Source: JALRBM01 sp964615445 (GTDB lineage Bacteria; Patescibacteriota; Saccharimonadia; Saccharimonadales; Saccharimonadaceae). Taken from it: DNA of 55,855 nt. The stretch is from contig CAZTOK010000007.1 of NCBI GenBank assembly GCA_964615445.1, forward strand, positions 1 through 55,855, written 5' to 3'. This document shows, piece by piece, positions 24,347 through 32,317 of the stretch (its first letter is position 1; each line of letters begins with the position of its first letter). A program made the position numbers and the translations under genes. The notes beneath the pieces were generated by a model. The model had not been told where the DNA came from. It saw only the letters and a list, made by a program, of their open reading frames with translations, and made no database searches.

Positions 24347-24422
24347 TGGTCGGGGTGATCCGACTTGAACGGACGACCTCAGCGTCCCGAACGCTGCGCG
24401 CTACCAGCTGCGCCACACCCCG
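24347..24422 (-). tRNA. tRNA-Pro(CGG)
   Basis: On the minus strand a 76-nt cloverleaf has acceptor CGGGGTG paired with CACCCCG, discriminator A and an encoded CCA. The anticodon stem CAGCG/CGCTG holds the loop TTCGGGA, giving anticodon CGG. The T loop TTCAAGT is typical. Confidence 0.95.
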
Positions 24423-24508
24423 TTAAATATCTCGATGATATACGAACTTTTAGGCAGTTGCAAGCATGGTACTATTGAGAGGTTGTTCATCTAATTTTAG
24501 GAGATACT

Positions 24509-25057
24509 ATGCAAAATCGTTATGTATTTATTATGCTTGGATATTTAGGCTCAGGTAAAAGTTACGTTTCACGCTGGCTTGCGCCGCACATGAACGCAGT
24601 ATATCTGCGAGTCGATGAGCTGCGCCTTGCCATGTTTGGTGAGGATAGGCCAGAGCTTTATACGCCAGAGAATAAAGCGCTGGTTAATAACGCAAGTCAG
24701 TATGCTATGGGGCAGATTTTAAAAAGCGGACAGGCAAACGTCGTGCACGACGCCAATCACAACTCTAAAGAAGTGCGACGGGCTATCTTGGATAGAGTCA
24801 CTGCGCAAGGTGCTGTAGCTATAGTTGTATGGGTCAAGACACCGCTCGATGCCGCTAAAAAGCGAGCAGAAGAACGCACAGTAACAGAAGGTCATGTATT
24901 ATTCGAGCCAAACCTCGTAGAAAAAATGGCAAAACGACTAGAAGAGCCTGATGTAAACGAGCTCGTAATAACAATTGACGGACAAGCTTCGGCTGAAGAA
25001 CAACAAAAAAGCTTTGATACGCAATTTGCTGCCATTAAAGCAAAAATCCAAAGATAG
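24509..25057 (+). CDS. P-loop kinase/AAA_33-type ATPase
   Basis: This 182-residue protein has an early Walker A, GYLGSGKSYVSRWLA (about residues 12-26), then VDELRLAMFGEDRPELYTPENK, VVHDANHNSKEVRR and a lid-like segment KKRAEERTV. This pattern fits the AAA_33/zeta-toxin/polynucleotide-kinase-like group that phosphorylates small molecules, nucleic-acid ends or sugars. There is no antitoxin gene beside it, so a toxin role is not supported. GGAG precedes the ATG. The substrate is unknown. Confidence 0.75.
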   Translation: MQNRYVFIMLGYLGSGKSYVSRWLAPHMNAVYLRVDELRLAMFGEDRPELYTPENKALVNNASQYAMGQILKSGQANVVHDANHNSKEVRRAILDRVTAQGAVAIVVWVKTPLDAAKKRAEERTVTEGHVLFEPNLVEKMAKRLEEPDVNELVITIDGQASAEEQQKSFDTQFAAIKAKIQR

Positions 25058-25091
25058 ATGATTAACCGAAGTCGTATTGAAATTAAAGAAA

Positions 25092-25148
25092 AGAGACCGA
25101 ACAAGTCCAGCCTCTTCTCTTCATGCGAAGTGGTGGGAATCTTCGGTC
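25092..25148 (-). terminator. Hairpin after the 25152 gene
   Basis: On the minus strand AGACCGAA pairs with TTCGGTCT, followed by a T-rich tail (TTTTCTTTAATTT). Confidence 0.6.
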
Positions 25149-25151
25149 TTG

Positions 25152-25625
25152 TTATGCAGCGACACGCTTCTCGATGAACTCCATGATCTCGTTGAATCGA
25201 GCCTGCGCGTCGTCTCGCTGGTCCACTAAGGCAATGATGCTAGGTTCGCGCTCCGCTGCCATGGCAGCCGGATCGAGCGCTTCGGCGATCGCCCGCTGCT
25301 GGTTGGCGATGCTGTCATTGAGGTGATTGATCGTGTCGGCGAGTGTGCTCATCTCGCGTATCAGCACGGCGTTGATCTTCTCGTTGCCGTAGCTAGCGAG
25401 CTGTGCCGAGATGTCCGGCTGTTGCTCGAGCTCGGCCACGAGAGCGCGAATGGCCTGGATATCCATGTGATCACGAACGATATTGCCAAGCTCCTTGATC
25501 TTCTCCTCGATCTTCGGATCGAGCGAGATCATTGTCGGCCGTGTCGACCGAACGCCGATGACGCCCAGAAGGCCGACGACGAGGATCAGAAGACCGATAA
25601 CAGCGTCGGAAACGAACGGATCCAT
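25152..25625 (-). CDS. Hypothetical membrane-anchored coiled-coil protein
   Basis: No family recognised. The 157-residue protein starts MDPFVSDAVIGLLILVVGLLGVIGV, an N-terminal transmembrane anchor. The rest is charged helix with heptad character, likely a coiled coil (about 35-155, for example LADTINHLNDSIANQQRAI). AGGTGG precedes the ATG. A TTGACA-17-TACAAT promoter and a terminator make it a single-gene unit. GC-rich codon use sets it apart from the P-loop kinase and GH3 neighbours. Confidence 0.6.
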   Translation of the reverse strand: MDPFVSDAVIGLLILVVGLLGVIGVRSTRPTMISLDPKIEEKIKELGNIVRDHMDIQAIRALVAELEQQPDISAQLASYGNEKINAVLIREMSTLADTINHLNDSIANQQRAIAEALDPAAMAAEREPSIIALVDQRDDAQARFNEIMEFIEKRVAA

Positions 25626-25681
25626 GAATCCACCTCACATGCGAGTGCGGGACGTTGGAATAGTATCCAACTATAACTAAT

Positions 25682-25710
25682 ATTGTATAATCTACTAATA
25701 TATTTGTCAA
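25682..25710 (-). promoter_or_regulatory. Near-consensus promoter of the 25152 gene
   Basis: On the minus strand TTGACA (25705-25710) and TACAAT (25682-25687) with a 17-bp spacer. Confidence 0.75.
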
Positions 25711-25755
25711 TCATCATCCATGACAACTATATCAAACACCTAAGTGGTGTGTCTC

Positions 25756-26970
25756 TTATCTAACTCCGTATAGTATCTGTCCGAGGCTATGGCGAGCCGC
25801 TATAACAGCACGAGCGTGAGCATCAATGGTAGCTTCAGTAATACGCCCACTTGTTACAGCCGCTACTACGCCGTTAATAAGCGTAGCAGGGTCGATTTTA
25901 CTCTTGGTACTATCATGATTAAGTACATAAAGAAGCAAGTCATTGCCGGCTTGGATGGCTGCAACCGCGTTATTGACAGGATCGGCATATGCAGCTTCGC
26001 CTGAGTCCTGAAGCATAATCATATCATCTGTAATCGTCAGTCCTTTAAATCCAAGGTCATTTTTAATAATGTTATGCCACGTTGCAGACAGTGCCGCTGG
26101 CGCCTGGTCAACAGCTGTATACCGCAGCTGTCCAAACATAACTACATCTGCACCGGCAGCGATGCCCGCTTTAAAAGGCAGTGCATCACGTTGTTTCCAT
26201 GTATCGAGCGGAAGGTTTGTTGCAGGAATTGAGATGTGTGAATCCGCGGTTGTTTCGCCGTGACCCGGGAAATGTTTCAAGGTTGAAAGCGTTTTATTCT
26301 TCGACCCTAACACCGCCTGTGCAACACGGTCTGCTGCTTGTTGCGGTGTCGTGCCAAGCACGCGGGGAAATATAAAGGAAGCCGGATTTGAAGTAACATC
26401 AGCAATAATACCGAAATTGAGGTTCAACCCAACGCTCTTCAAAAGATCAGATCGTTTTGCGAATGCATCCGCAGTGGCTGCGGGTGGCATATCGGGCAAG
26501 GTAAGAGCGCCATGGAAGGTGTCTGCGGCTAATCGCTTGACCGTATCTCCTTCCTCATCTACAGCAAGAAGGGGTGGTAGTGCTTTATTTGTTGTTAGTG
26601 CCTGTGTTTCAGCTGTTAGCTGCGCGAGAGTGGCTGGAATATTGTCGCCCATAAAAATCAGGCCGCTAGGCTTGTAAGTCGTCTCATACGAAGCAAGCGT
26701 CGTAGGATCCGAGCCGGGCGTATGTAATATGAAAAGACTCGCAACTTTGTCACGCAGCGACATACCCGCAAGTGTTTGGTCGACGAAGGAAGGAGGCGCT
26801 GGTGGCGGTGATGTGGCAGGGGTTTGCTGCTTCGTTGGTGCCACCTGAGGAGCATTGGAGTTTTGCTTTGGCCATACCCATACGGCCGTACCAGCGATAG
26901 CGACACCGATAATAAGCAAGACTATAAAAGGTCGGACATGGTGCGTGACACGAATAACACGGAGTGACAT
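25756..26970 (-). CDS. Glycoside hydrolase family 3 protein (beta-N-acetylhexosaminidase/NagZ-like)
   Basis: This 404-residue protein has an N-terminal membrane anchor or signal (PFIVLLIIGVAIAGTAVWVW), a Pro/Gln-rich linker and a GH3 TIM barrel. It contains DEEGDTVKRL, LKHFPGHGETTADSH (the His-containing loop of NagZ-type enzymes, about 235-249) and LTITDDMIMLQ, where the Asp is the expected nucleophile (about 315). Such enzymes release GlcNAc from cell-wall fragments or glycans. An exported form in an organism that lives on a host could act on the host or its own wall. That is inference. Confidence 0.88.
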   Translation of the reverse strand: MSLRVIRVTHHVRPFIVLLIIGVAIAGTAVWVWPKQNSNAPQVAPTKQQTPATSPPPAPPSFVDQTLAGMSLRDKVASLFILHTPGSDPTTLASYETTYKPSGLIFMGDNIPATLAQLTAETQALTTNKALPPLLAVDEEGDTVKRLAADTFHGALTLPDMPPAATADAFAKRSDLLKSVGLNLNFGIIADVTSNPASFIFPRVLGTTPQQAADRVAQAVLGSKNKTLSTLKHFPGHGETTADSHISIPATNLPLDTWKQRDALPFKAGIAAGADVVMFGQLRYTAVDQAPAALSATWHNIIKNDLGFKGLTITDDMIMLQDSGEAAYADPVNNAVAAIQAGNDLLLYVLNHDSTKSKIDPATLINGVVAAVTSGRITEATIDAHARAVIAARHSLGQILYGVR

Positions 26971-27087
26971 ATAACGTCATTGTATATGAATCTACATAAG
27001 GGTACTAGGTAGTAGCGTAAATAGCGATAACTCTCAAACTAGCCATAAAGAGGTAAGAGGAGTGTAGCATCAAGGCGGCAAACAAAA

Positions 27088-27110
27088 AGTCCCGTTCTCG
27101 GTTCGGGACT
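27088..27110 (-). terminator. Intrinsic terminator of the SANT-like gene
   Basis: AGTCCCG and CGGGACT form a 7-bp stem; on the minus strand it is followed by TTTTTGTTTG. Confidence 0.8.
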
Positions 27111-27127
27111 ATACTGCTAGCGTATCG

Positions 27128-27337
27128 CTATCGTTTCTTCTTTGCACTCCCGTAAGGGCTTTGGTTGGTCGGTTTTAGACTTATGCCTAGTCTCGACGCC
27201 TGGCTCTGCACTGAGCCTGGGGTGCGGCCAAGCTTTAGACCCATAACACGAGTAGGCGTGTTACCTTCGGCCAGCGACTTAAGTTGCTGGTTTTGTGCTG
27301 GAGTCCAAGCTTTGCCAGAGTTTTTAGGGGCTGTCAT
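27128..27337 (-). CDS. Small SANT/Myb-like DNA-binding protein
   Basis: This 69-residue basic protein contains one Myb/SANT-like helix-turn-helix: AWTPAQNQQLKSLAEGNTPTRVMGLKLGRTPGSVQSQASRLG (residues about 10-51). A basic tail ends AKKKR. Its spacing of Trp, Leu and the GRTPGSV turn is like the repeats of eukaryotic-type Myb domains and small bacterial SANT proteins. It probably binds DNA, or RNA. AAGGAGG precedes the ATG. The leader of about 150 nt is strongly structured and the gene is divergent from the large RNA at 27620. Confidence 0.7.
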   Translation of the reverse strand: MTAPKNSGKAWTPAQNQQLKSLAEGNTPTRVMGLKLGRTPGSVQSQASRLGISLKPTNQSPYGSAKKKR

Positions 27338-27490
27338 TTTGGTGACGCCTCCTTTCGGGTGAGACCTAAATAAAAGAAAGCATGGATGGTCTCACTGGTT
27401 TGCTACCAGCGTGACCGAGCCACACTACTAGCAGTTGTTTAGTCTCCACGCTTTTACTCGGCTCCACCTCGGTGGAGCACTTATATTATA
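27338..27490 (-). promoter_or_regulatory. Structured leader and -10 box of the SANT-like gene
   Basis: On the minus strand TATAAT lies at 27485-27490. The leader holds an 8-bp hairpin (27461-27478, GCTCCACC/GGTGGAGC) and a second 8-bp pairing of GTGAGACC (27359-27366) with GGTCTCAC (27388-27395) next to the Shine-Dalgarno. This could be an autoregulatory or ligand-sensing leader; no known riboswitch class was recognised. Confidence 0.45.
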
Positions 27491-27584
27491 TAACGTCCTT
27501 ATGCTTACGCACCAGGATTTTTATTCGTCTGCTTTTTCTATGGCTTGCTAGGACTCCTTGCGGATAGAGAAAACTGTATCGATA

Positions 27585-27613
27585 TTGACTTTATTTTAAT
27601 AATATGTTAAGAT
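27585..27613 (+). promoter_or_regulatory. Strong promoter of the large structured RNA
   Basis: TTGACT (27585-27590) and TAAGAT (27608-27613) with a 17-bp spacer. Confidence 0.7.
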
Positions 27614-27619
27614 TTATAC

Positions 27620-28117
27620 CAAGCTCGTTTTAGAGGAGGTTATGTGAAAAAGCATACCTGGTAGCTAGCATTCCCAGCTAGCTACTCTCAAAACCCTCGG
27701 AGAGCTCCACAACCACCAGCACCCGTCACGCCACTGCCCCAGGGCGGTGAGGGTGCACTAAGTGCGGCTAATTTAGACGGTATATGTCTTCTGCCTAGCA
27801 GGTGAGCAAGCACCGCCGCACTTACCTACACAGCAACAATGGTTGGTGGCCTAGCTGTGAATCGCGCAACTTGCACAAGAGAGCGCGATGAATTTACCCT
27901 TGGGAAAGGTGAAGGAGGCTTTAGCCCCTATTGTACTCGTTGTCATGCGACCAGTGTAAGCGTGGACACTGGACCCGTAGAGTACTGATAGGAAGTAAGG
28001 GCAGTTATACTGTCAGGCATCCTGTGGAGTCGCTAGTACTGAGGTGAAACACTTCAGGAGACTGAGAAGCAGTATGACTGGGGGAGAAGACAGCGCTTGG
28101 CAGCGCACTTCTCCCCG
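27620..28117 (+). ncRNA. Large, highly structured non-coding RNA of unknown class
   Basis: About 500 nt without any long reading frame lies behind a good promoter and is dense with stable helices. Examples: GTAGCTAGC/GCTAGCTAC at 27661-27685; GCACCC/GGGTGC enclosing a GGCGGTGA arm; AGTGCGG/CCGCACT closing a junction with three hairpins inside (about 27760-27823); ATCGCGC/GCGCGAT; CCAGTGT/ACACTGG inside GTACTC/GAGTAC (about 27934-27987); CTGAGGTG/CACTTCAG; and a final GGGGAGAAG/CTTCTCCCC stem at 28081-28116. I looked for RNase P, tmRNA, SRP RNA, 6S and group I/II intron signatures and did not see them. It could be a large ornate RNA such as those known from other bacteria, or new. The end may extend to the terminator at 28150. 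Confidence 0.6.
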
Positions 28118-28149
28118 CATTACCTTGATCTTATATGTTTGACACAAAT

Positions 28150-28185
28150 AAAACAGCACACTCTATGTGTGCTGTTTTAAATTAT
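28150..28185. terminator. Bidirectional terminator
   Basis: A 12-bp stem (AAAACAGCACAC with GTGTGCTGTTTT) with A/T-rich runs on both sides, between the large RNA and the convergent 28182 gene. Confidence 0.85.
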
Positions 28186-29666
28186 AAATTTTTACTGGCT
28201 TGTCTAATTGCTTGGTGTCCCAAAGCTTTATCGCCACTTTTTCCACGTGTATGTGCTTTTACGAAAGTTTCGTTCTCGGCAAGTTCAACGTTCAGTGCTT
28301 TTGCTCTAGCAACAGCATTAGGTGAAGCGTGCCAACCACTTGGGAGCCGCCTCACAAACCAAGTTACGTCATGTACGCGGATCTCGCGGACAATATCTGT
28401 ACCCACAGATGGCGGATAGTGCAAATAACGAATTCGTGGAATGAGTAATTGCGAAATAGGATCGAAATCTTCTCTTTGTTCACTTGGAAGTCCTGGGTAA
28501 TTTGGAGGTCCCGGTGATCGTTCGTCATAGACCGGCGTCGCTAGATCATAGAAGTTAGAGGCAATCTCAGCTTTTAAAGCTTGAGCTGTGCCAGGGTGAT
28601 CACTCAAGATTGTATCAACTGTATGTAGGCCTTCGGGCTTAATGCTCATGCTTCCATCGCTGTTAATTATAATCTTAAAGTCCGGTTCGATTGAATCCAT
28701 AGCTCCACTGAACTGATGAATCGTAAAATCCTCTTCATGACCAAGTTTAATTTCTTTTGAACCGAGCTTCAGATCATTTAAAGACTTATGTGGCGAATGA
28801 AATACTATGGCCACTATTTGGTCGTGTTGCATACTAAGCGAATGCCTCTTTAAGTCATCGACATCATAATATACCCACGACCCGCCAATGGATGCTTCGA
28901 TATAGGCTGGTTTTATGCCATATTTCCTGTGCTTTATCGCTTCCTGCGTAAGTTCTGTCGCTTGGTTGTTAATAGGCTCGCCTTCATGATTACTCTGCAT
29001 ATCTTCTGGATAATATTTCTCTATCGCTTTTCTAAACAGCGATAACTCCCTATGACTACGTGAAAGATGGTAGAGATCAAACTCAAGATATTCATAGCTT
29101 TTTTGAAAGTATGGCGGTGCAGCATTTTTAGCATTTTTTAAAGAATCGAATATAACTTCAAATAGTCGATCTATTTTTGGGTCATACGCTAAACCTTCGA
29201 TGATTACATCACGCATATAATTATGGACCTTACTGAGACGATCGGCTATTACGGTTGTCTTTGTTGAGTCTAGCCCGTCTTCATCTGGTCCCCCTACAAA
29301 CCCTACCCTTACGGTATCTATATTAGTAATCGAATTTAAATAACCAAGAATTCGACCACGGGGTGTACGTCCTTGCTCGGAAAGGTGAACGCCAAGCTCA
29401 ATGCCAGCATCGAATAATTGCTCCTCTGTTGGTGTGATTTCTGGATCGAATAGAAACTCTAGTTTTTCATAAATCTCACCACCAGGCTCGTATTCACTTT
29501 TTTGTTGGTAAATACTTCGAACTATATTTTTATCAAAGTCACTAAGCATGCTTCTTTCAGCTAACTTACTAAAGTCATCCTTGATAGTAGTAGCCCTTTC
29601 GTAATCTGCTTGATAGGGCATTAAAGAGTATCTGCTAGGATCCCGGTCGTGTAACACATTAGGCAT
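28182..29666 (-). CDS. Hypothetical 494-residue protein
   Basis: No family recognised. The long cytoplasmic-looking protein has no signal peptide or membrane helix. It is helical and acidic in the first 240 residues. A mixed region follows (IEASIGGSWVYYDVDDLKRH, then FKIIINSDGSMSIKPEGLHTVD), and the C terminus is basic (KAHTRGKSGDKALGHQAIRQ). A Pro-rich stretch RSPGPPNYPGLPSEQRED lies near 392. AT-richness is like that of the core genes, which fits a lineage-specific protein. It is convergent with the large RNA and shares its terminator. Confidence 0.65.
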   Translation of the reverse strand: MPNVLHDRDPSRYSLMPYQADYERATTIKDDFSKLAERSMLSDFDKNIVRSIYQQKSEYEPGGEIYEKLEFLFDPEITPTEEQLFDAGIELGVHLSEQGRTPRGRILGYLNSITNIDTVRVGFVGGPDEDGLDSTKTTVIADRLSKVHNYMRDVIIEGLAYDPKIDRLFEVIFDSLKNAKNAAPPYFQKSYEYLEFDLYHLSRSHRELSLFRKAIEKYYPEDMQSNHEGEPINNQATELTQEAIKHRKYGIKPAYIEASIGGSWVYYDVDDLKRHSLSMQHDQIVAIVFHSPHKSLNDLKLGSKEIKLGHEEDFTIHQFSGAMDSIEPDFKIIINSDGSMSIKPEGLHTVDTILSDHPGTAQALKAEIASNFYDLATPVYDERSPGPPNYPGLPSEQREDFDPISQLLIPRIRYLHYPPSVGTDIVREIRVHDVTWFVRRLPSGWHASPNAVARAKALNVELAENETFVKAHTRGKSGDKALGHQAIRQASKNL

Positions 29667-29807
29667 ATATCTTGTTATTATATAATGAATAATAGAATAT
29701 ACAAATATCTATATATCGACGCAGAATTTACTAAAGACCAACCAAAAGACATAAACACATTCTCAATACGATTAAAGTAGAGAATTTTCAAAAATACTCT
29801 GAGATAG

Positions 29808-29851
29808 CAAACACCCCGCCTAGTACCATGAGGCACCACGCGGAGTGTGCT
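29808..29851 (-). terminator. Imperfect hairpin after the frameshifted gene
   Basis: ACACCCCGC and GCGGAGTGT form a 9-bp stem with one mismatch, downstream of the minus-strand gene. No clear T-run is present. Confidence 0.35.
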
Positions 29852-29877
29852 CTCAAATAGACAAGACGGGGTAATCT

Positions 29878-30373
29878 TTAAATGGTGAAATGTACACGCT
29901 TCCGACCGATGCGCAGTCGAACAACCAAAGGGTCATCCGAGGGAGCCTCAAGTGTGCGGATCGAAACTCCCGTGCCGTGCTTCTTCTGAATCTGAACACC
30001 AGGAGCGATGTCAGCCCATGAGTCGCTCAGATGGATTCGCTTGTGTACTGCGCGAGCTGTAAAGGCAGTTCTCGGTGCACTTGACGCGGATCAGGACATG
30101 GTCCGTATCCTTGTCGGATGAGTCCGCATCAGGACGCATCATCTCTACGCCAGGGGCAATTTCACTCCAGTATTGAATAGGCATGTGATATCGACCGTGA
30201 CTCCAGTTGAACTTTGAGAGTGCCAGCTTGATGGCCCGAGTGACGTCTTTTCGTAGGCGCGGATTATCGAGAAACTTCTTCACGTCTCCGTCGGTCAGAT
30301 AATTGATGAGCCCTTTCATCTGTTCCCATGTGAGATCGACGACATTGGTGGTGGAGCGCGCAGACCTCGCCAT
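29878..30373 (-). pseudogene. Frameshifted gene with two similar modules
   Basis: From ATG 30373 the first frame gives 120 residues and stops at 30011. Its last part, after VLIRVKC near residue 99, reads as unrelated sequence. In the +1 frame, coding-like sequence continues to a stop at 29878: RAVHKRIHLSDSWADIAPGV, ending GRKRVHFTI. This second module mirrors the first: YWSEIAPGVEMM in one and SWADIAPGVQIQ in the other, each followed by a similar strand. The total of 496 nt is one base more than a multiple of three, and the second frame has no start codon of its own. It is therefore a one-base insertion, a sequencing error or a programmed shift. GGAG precedes the start. Function unknown. Confidence 0.6.
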
Positions 30374-30528
30374 GACGGTTGGGTCTCCTCTCTCGGGGTG
30401 TCTAGGTGTGACATATAGCCTCTAGTTATTAGAAGCAAAATGCCGCACCTATTCTGCCATTTTCACCATTAAAGAACTTCATTAAAATTATACTAAATAT
30501 TGTTATTTGTCAATAGAAAGGGGTGATT

Positions 30529-30567
30529 ATGACCATTCCTACTGGTGGCGGATGGACAGCGTGGTGA
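30529..30567 (+). CDS. Possible 12-residue upstream peptide
   Basis: An ATG at 30529 follows AAAGGGGTGATT, the best ribosome binding site in this region. It encodes MTIPTGGGWTAW before TGA. The epimerase-like gene starts 20 nt after its stop and lacks a good Shine-Dalgarno, so the peptide may couple or control its translation. It could also be the original gene start, shifted out of frame. Confidence 0.35.
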   Translation: MTIPTGGGWTAW

Positions 30568-30587
30568 GGGTCGTCTACTATAAGGCT

Positions 30588-31181
30588 ATGACTAACGACT
30601 CAATCACTCCCGTAAAAATAGAAACGACAGACATTGACGGCCTCATGCTTATTACTATGAAGCAGATAGACGAGAGTCGAGGTACTATTCGTGAACTATT
30701 TCGAGCGTCAGCTTTCGAAGAAGCAGGTATAGAGCTGCCGAATCCATGGAAGCAGATAAATGCAACCGAAACTCGCCAAGGAGCAATTCGAGGCCTCCAT
30801 GCAGAAAGCATGCGAAAGCTAGTGTCTATCGTCCATGGAGAAGCTTTTGGCGTATACGTTGACGTGAGGGCTAATTCACCCAGTAAAGGGAAGGTTGTTA
30901 CGGTGAAACTGACAAAAGGCGTGCAGGTCCTTGTGCCTGTCGGTGTCTGTAACGGTTTCCAATCTATTAGTGAGGGCATGAGTCAGTACCTATATTGTTT
31001 TGACACGGAATGGACGATGGGAATGAAAGGATACGCAATCAACCCCCTCGACCCAGAGTTGAATATTCAGTGGCCTATCCCAGTTACCGCAGATGATACG
31101 TATCTCGTATCTCGTAAAGATGCAAGTGCACCAAGTTTTCAAGAGGCGCTTGCTATCGCAGCATCAAATCCTATCGCGTAG
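30588..31181 (+). CDS. RmlC-like cupin (dTDP-4-dehydrorhamnose 3,5-epimerase family)
   Basis: This 197-residue protein follows the RmlC pattern: ITPVKIETTDIDGLMLITMKQI at the start, ESRGTIRELF, ETRQGAIRGLHAE (the conserved RGLH, about residues 72-75), VDVRANSPSKGKVVTV and QVLVPVGVCNGF. RmlC epimerises dTDP-sugars, but the catalytic His-Asp pair cannot be confirmed by eye, and no other rhamnose genes are nearby. It may be an FdtA/RmlC-like sugar isomerase. The start at 30588 is preferred from the alignment; the frame is open to 30507. Confidence 0.72.
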   Translation: MTNDSITPVKIETTDIDGLMLITMKQIDESRGTIRELFRASAFEEAGIELPNPWKQINATETRQGAIRGLHAESMRKLVSIVHGEAFGVYVDVRANSPSKGKVVTVKLTKGVQVLVPVGVCNGFQSISEGMSQYLYCFDTEWTMGMKGYAINPLDPELNIQWPIPVTADDTYLVSRKDASAPSFQEALAIAASNPIA

Positions 31182-31334
31182 CTTTTAAAAATGAGCGATA
31201 TACTTGGCGTTTGAGCACGGTCGTGATTTGCTGGGCTTACTATCCGCTTTTATGAAGAACATGGGTTGCATCCACTTTAAATGACGAAGGTGATTCTTGT
31301 GGTCTGTCAAAGCTGAAAATCCGCTCACGCATAA

Positions 31335-31940
31335 CTAGCTGTTGTGTATTTTCCAGCCGACAAGATTGCCATTCTGAAAATCCGCTTCAATAACATCCGT
31401 GTTTTTTATTTGTAGCAAAAAGAATAAATCAAAAAATACTTCTGGTCTGTACTTTTCTTTAAGACCAGTATATCCTATCGTATGTCGGATAAAACCACCA
31501 TGCGAAACGATCGCAATAGTGTGGTCGTCTTGATGTGCAGTGTATAAGAAATCCGCAAGTTTCTTAGATCGATCTATAACATCATTAAAGCTCTCGGAGC
31601 CATCGTACTTCCAGTCAGGTTGGTACTTATCTTTTTTATGGTCCACTTCCCAAAAGTGTACGGCGTCAGCATGCAACCCACCATCAAGACTACGTGGGCG
31701 CTTGATCTCATAGATAAAGTCAAGCGTCGTAATATTTTGATCAGGGAAAAGGATAGCTGCTGTTTCCTGTGTACGTGCGTAAGGTGAAGTGTATACCCCA
31801 TCAAGCCGAGGAATGGCTAGCGTTTCTGCTCGCTTTTCTGCTTGCTTTCTTCCTAGCTCGCTGAGAGGTGCGTTGTCGCGTTGCGAGACTTTTGCCTGGT
31901 CATCAACGCTTTGCGCGTGCCTTATTAGGTAAATCTTCAT
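31335..31940 (-). CDS. Histidine phosphatase family protein
   Basis: This 201-residue protein belongs to the phosphoglycerate mutase/histidine phosphatase superfamily. The phospho-accepting His is in YLIRHAQSV (His8 of RHA), the Arg in SPYARTQETA, and the second His in AIVSHGGFIRH (about 146). The substrate is unknown; such proteins dephosphorylate small molecules or phosphoproteins. It is a single minus-strand gene, with TATAAT on that strand about 70 nt upstream. Confidence 0.88.
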   Translation of the reverse strand: MKIYLIRHAQSVDDQAKVSQRDNAPLSELGRKQAEKRAETLAIPRLDGVYTSPYARTQETAAILFPDQNITTLDFIYEIKRPRSLDGGLHADAVHFWEVDHKKDKYQPDWKYDGSESFNDVIDRSKKLADFLYTAHQDDHTIAIVSHGGFIRHTIGYTGLKEKYRPEVFFDLFFLLQIKNTDVIEADFQNGNLVGWKIHNS

Positions 31941-32141
31941 CGTTAGGCTACTTATTTGTATTGACCAGATACTCTTTCATATTGAGCGTTATTATAGAAC
32001 GAATTGAATGGCTTTGAAAGCTCTGGGATAAGAATGAAGGTCATTGGAGGAGTGTGAGTCGCTTATCAGAGATAATTCTATGCCATTTATAATAAAAACC
32101 CACCATGCGATTAGTAGGTGGATTTAAACAATAATTTCTCA

Positions 32142-32217
32142 TGGTCGGGGTGAAAGGACTCGAACCTTCGACCTCACGGTCCCAAACCGCGCGCGCTACC
32201 AACTGCGCCACACCCCG
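32142..32217 (-). tRNA. tRNA-Pro(TGG)
   Basis: A 76-nt minus-strand cloverleaf has acceptor CGGGGTG/CACCCCG, an encoded CCA and T loop TTCGAGT. The anticodon stem CGCGG/CCGTG (one G-T pair) holds loop TTTGGGA, giving anticodon TGG. Confidence 0.95.
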
Positions 32218-32317
32218 ATGGTGTTGTACTAGAGAGATTATAGCGTACCCCTTCTCGTTTTTCCAGTAGTTTATGGAATAAGTGGCTTTTTTACCTTAAA
32301 GAAGGTACGATATTTTT

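Noticed and set aside
24509..25057. Zeta-toxin interpretation of the P-loop kinase
   Set aside because: No antitoxin-like gene is adjacent, and the motif is shared by many harmless kinases.
27620..28117. RNase P RNA or tmRNA in the structured region
   Set aside because: The conserved GAGGAAAGTCC and ACAGAA segments of RNase P, and the tRNA-like ends and tag frame of tmRNA, could not be found.
31312..31386. Repeated CTGAAAATCCGCT near 31312 and 31374
   Set aside because: Short, and one copy lies inside a coding region; no further structure around it.
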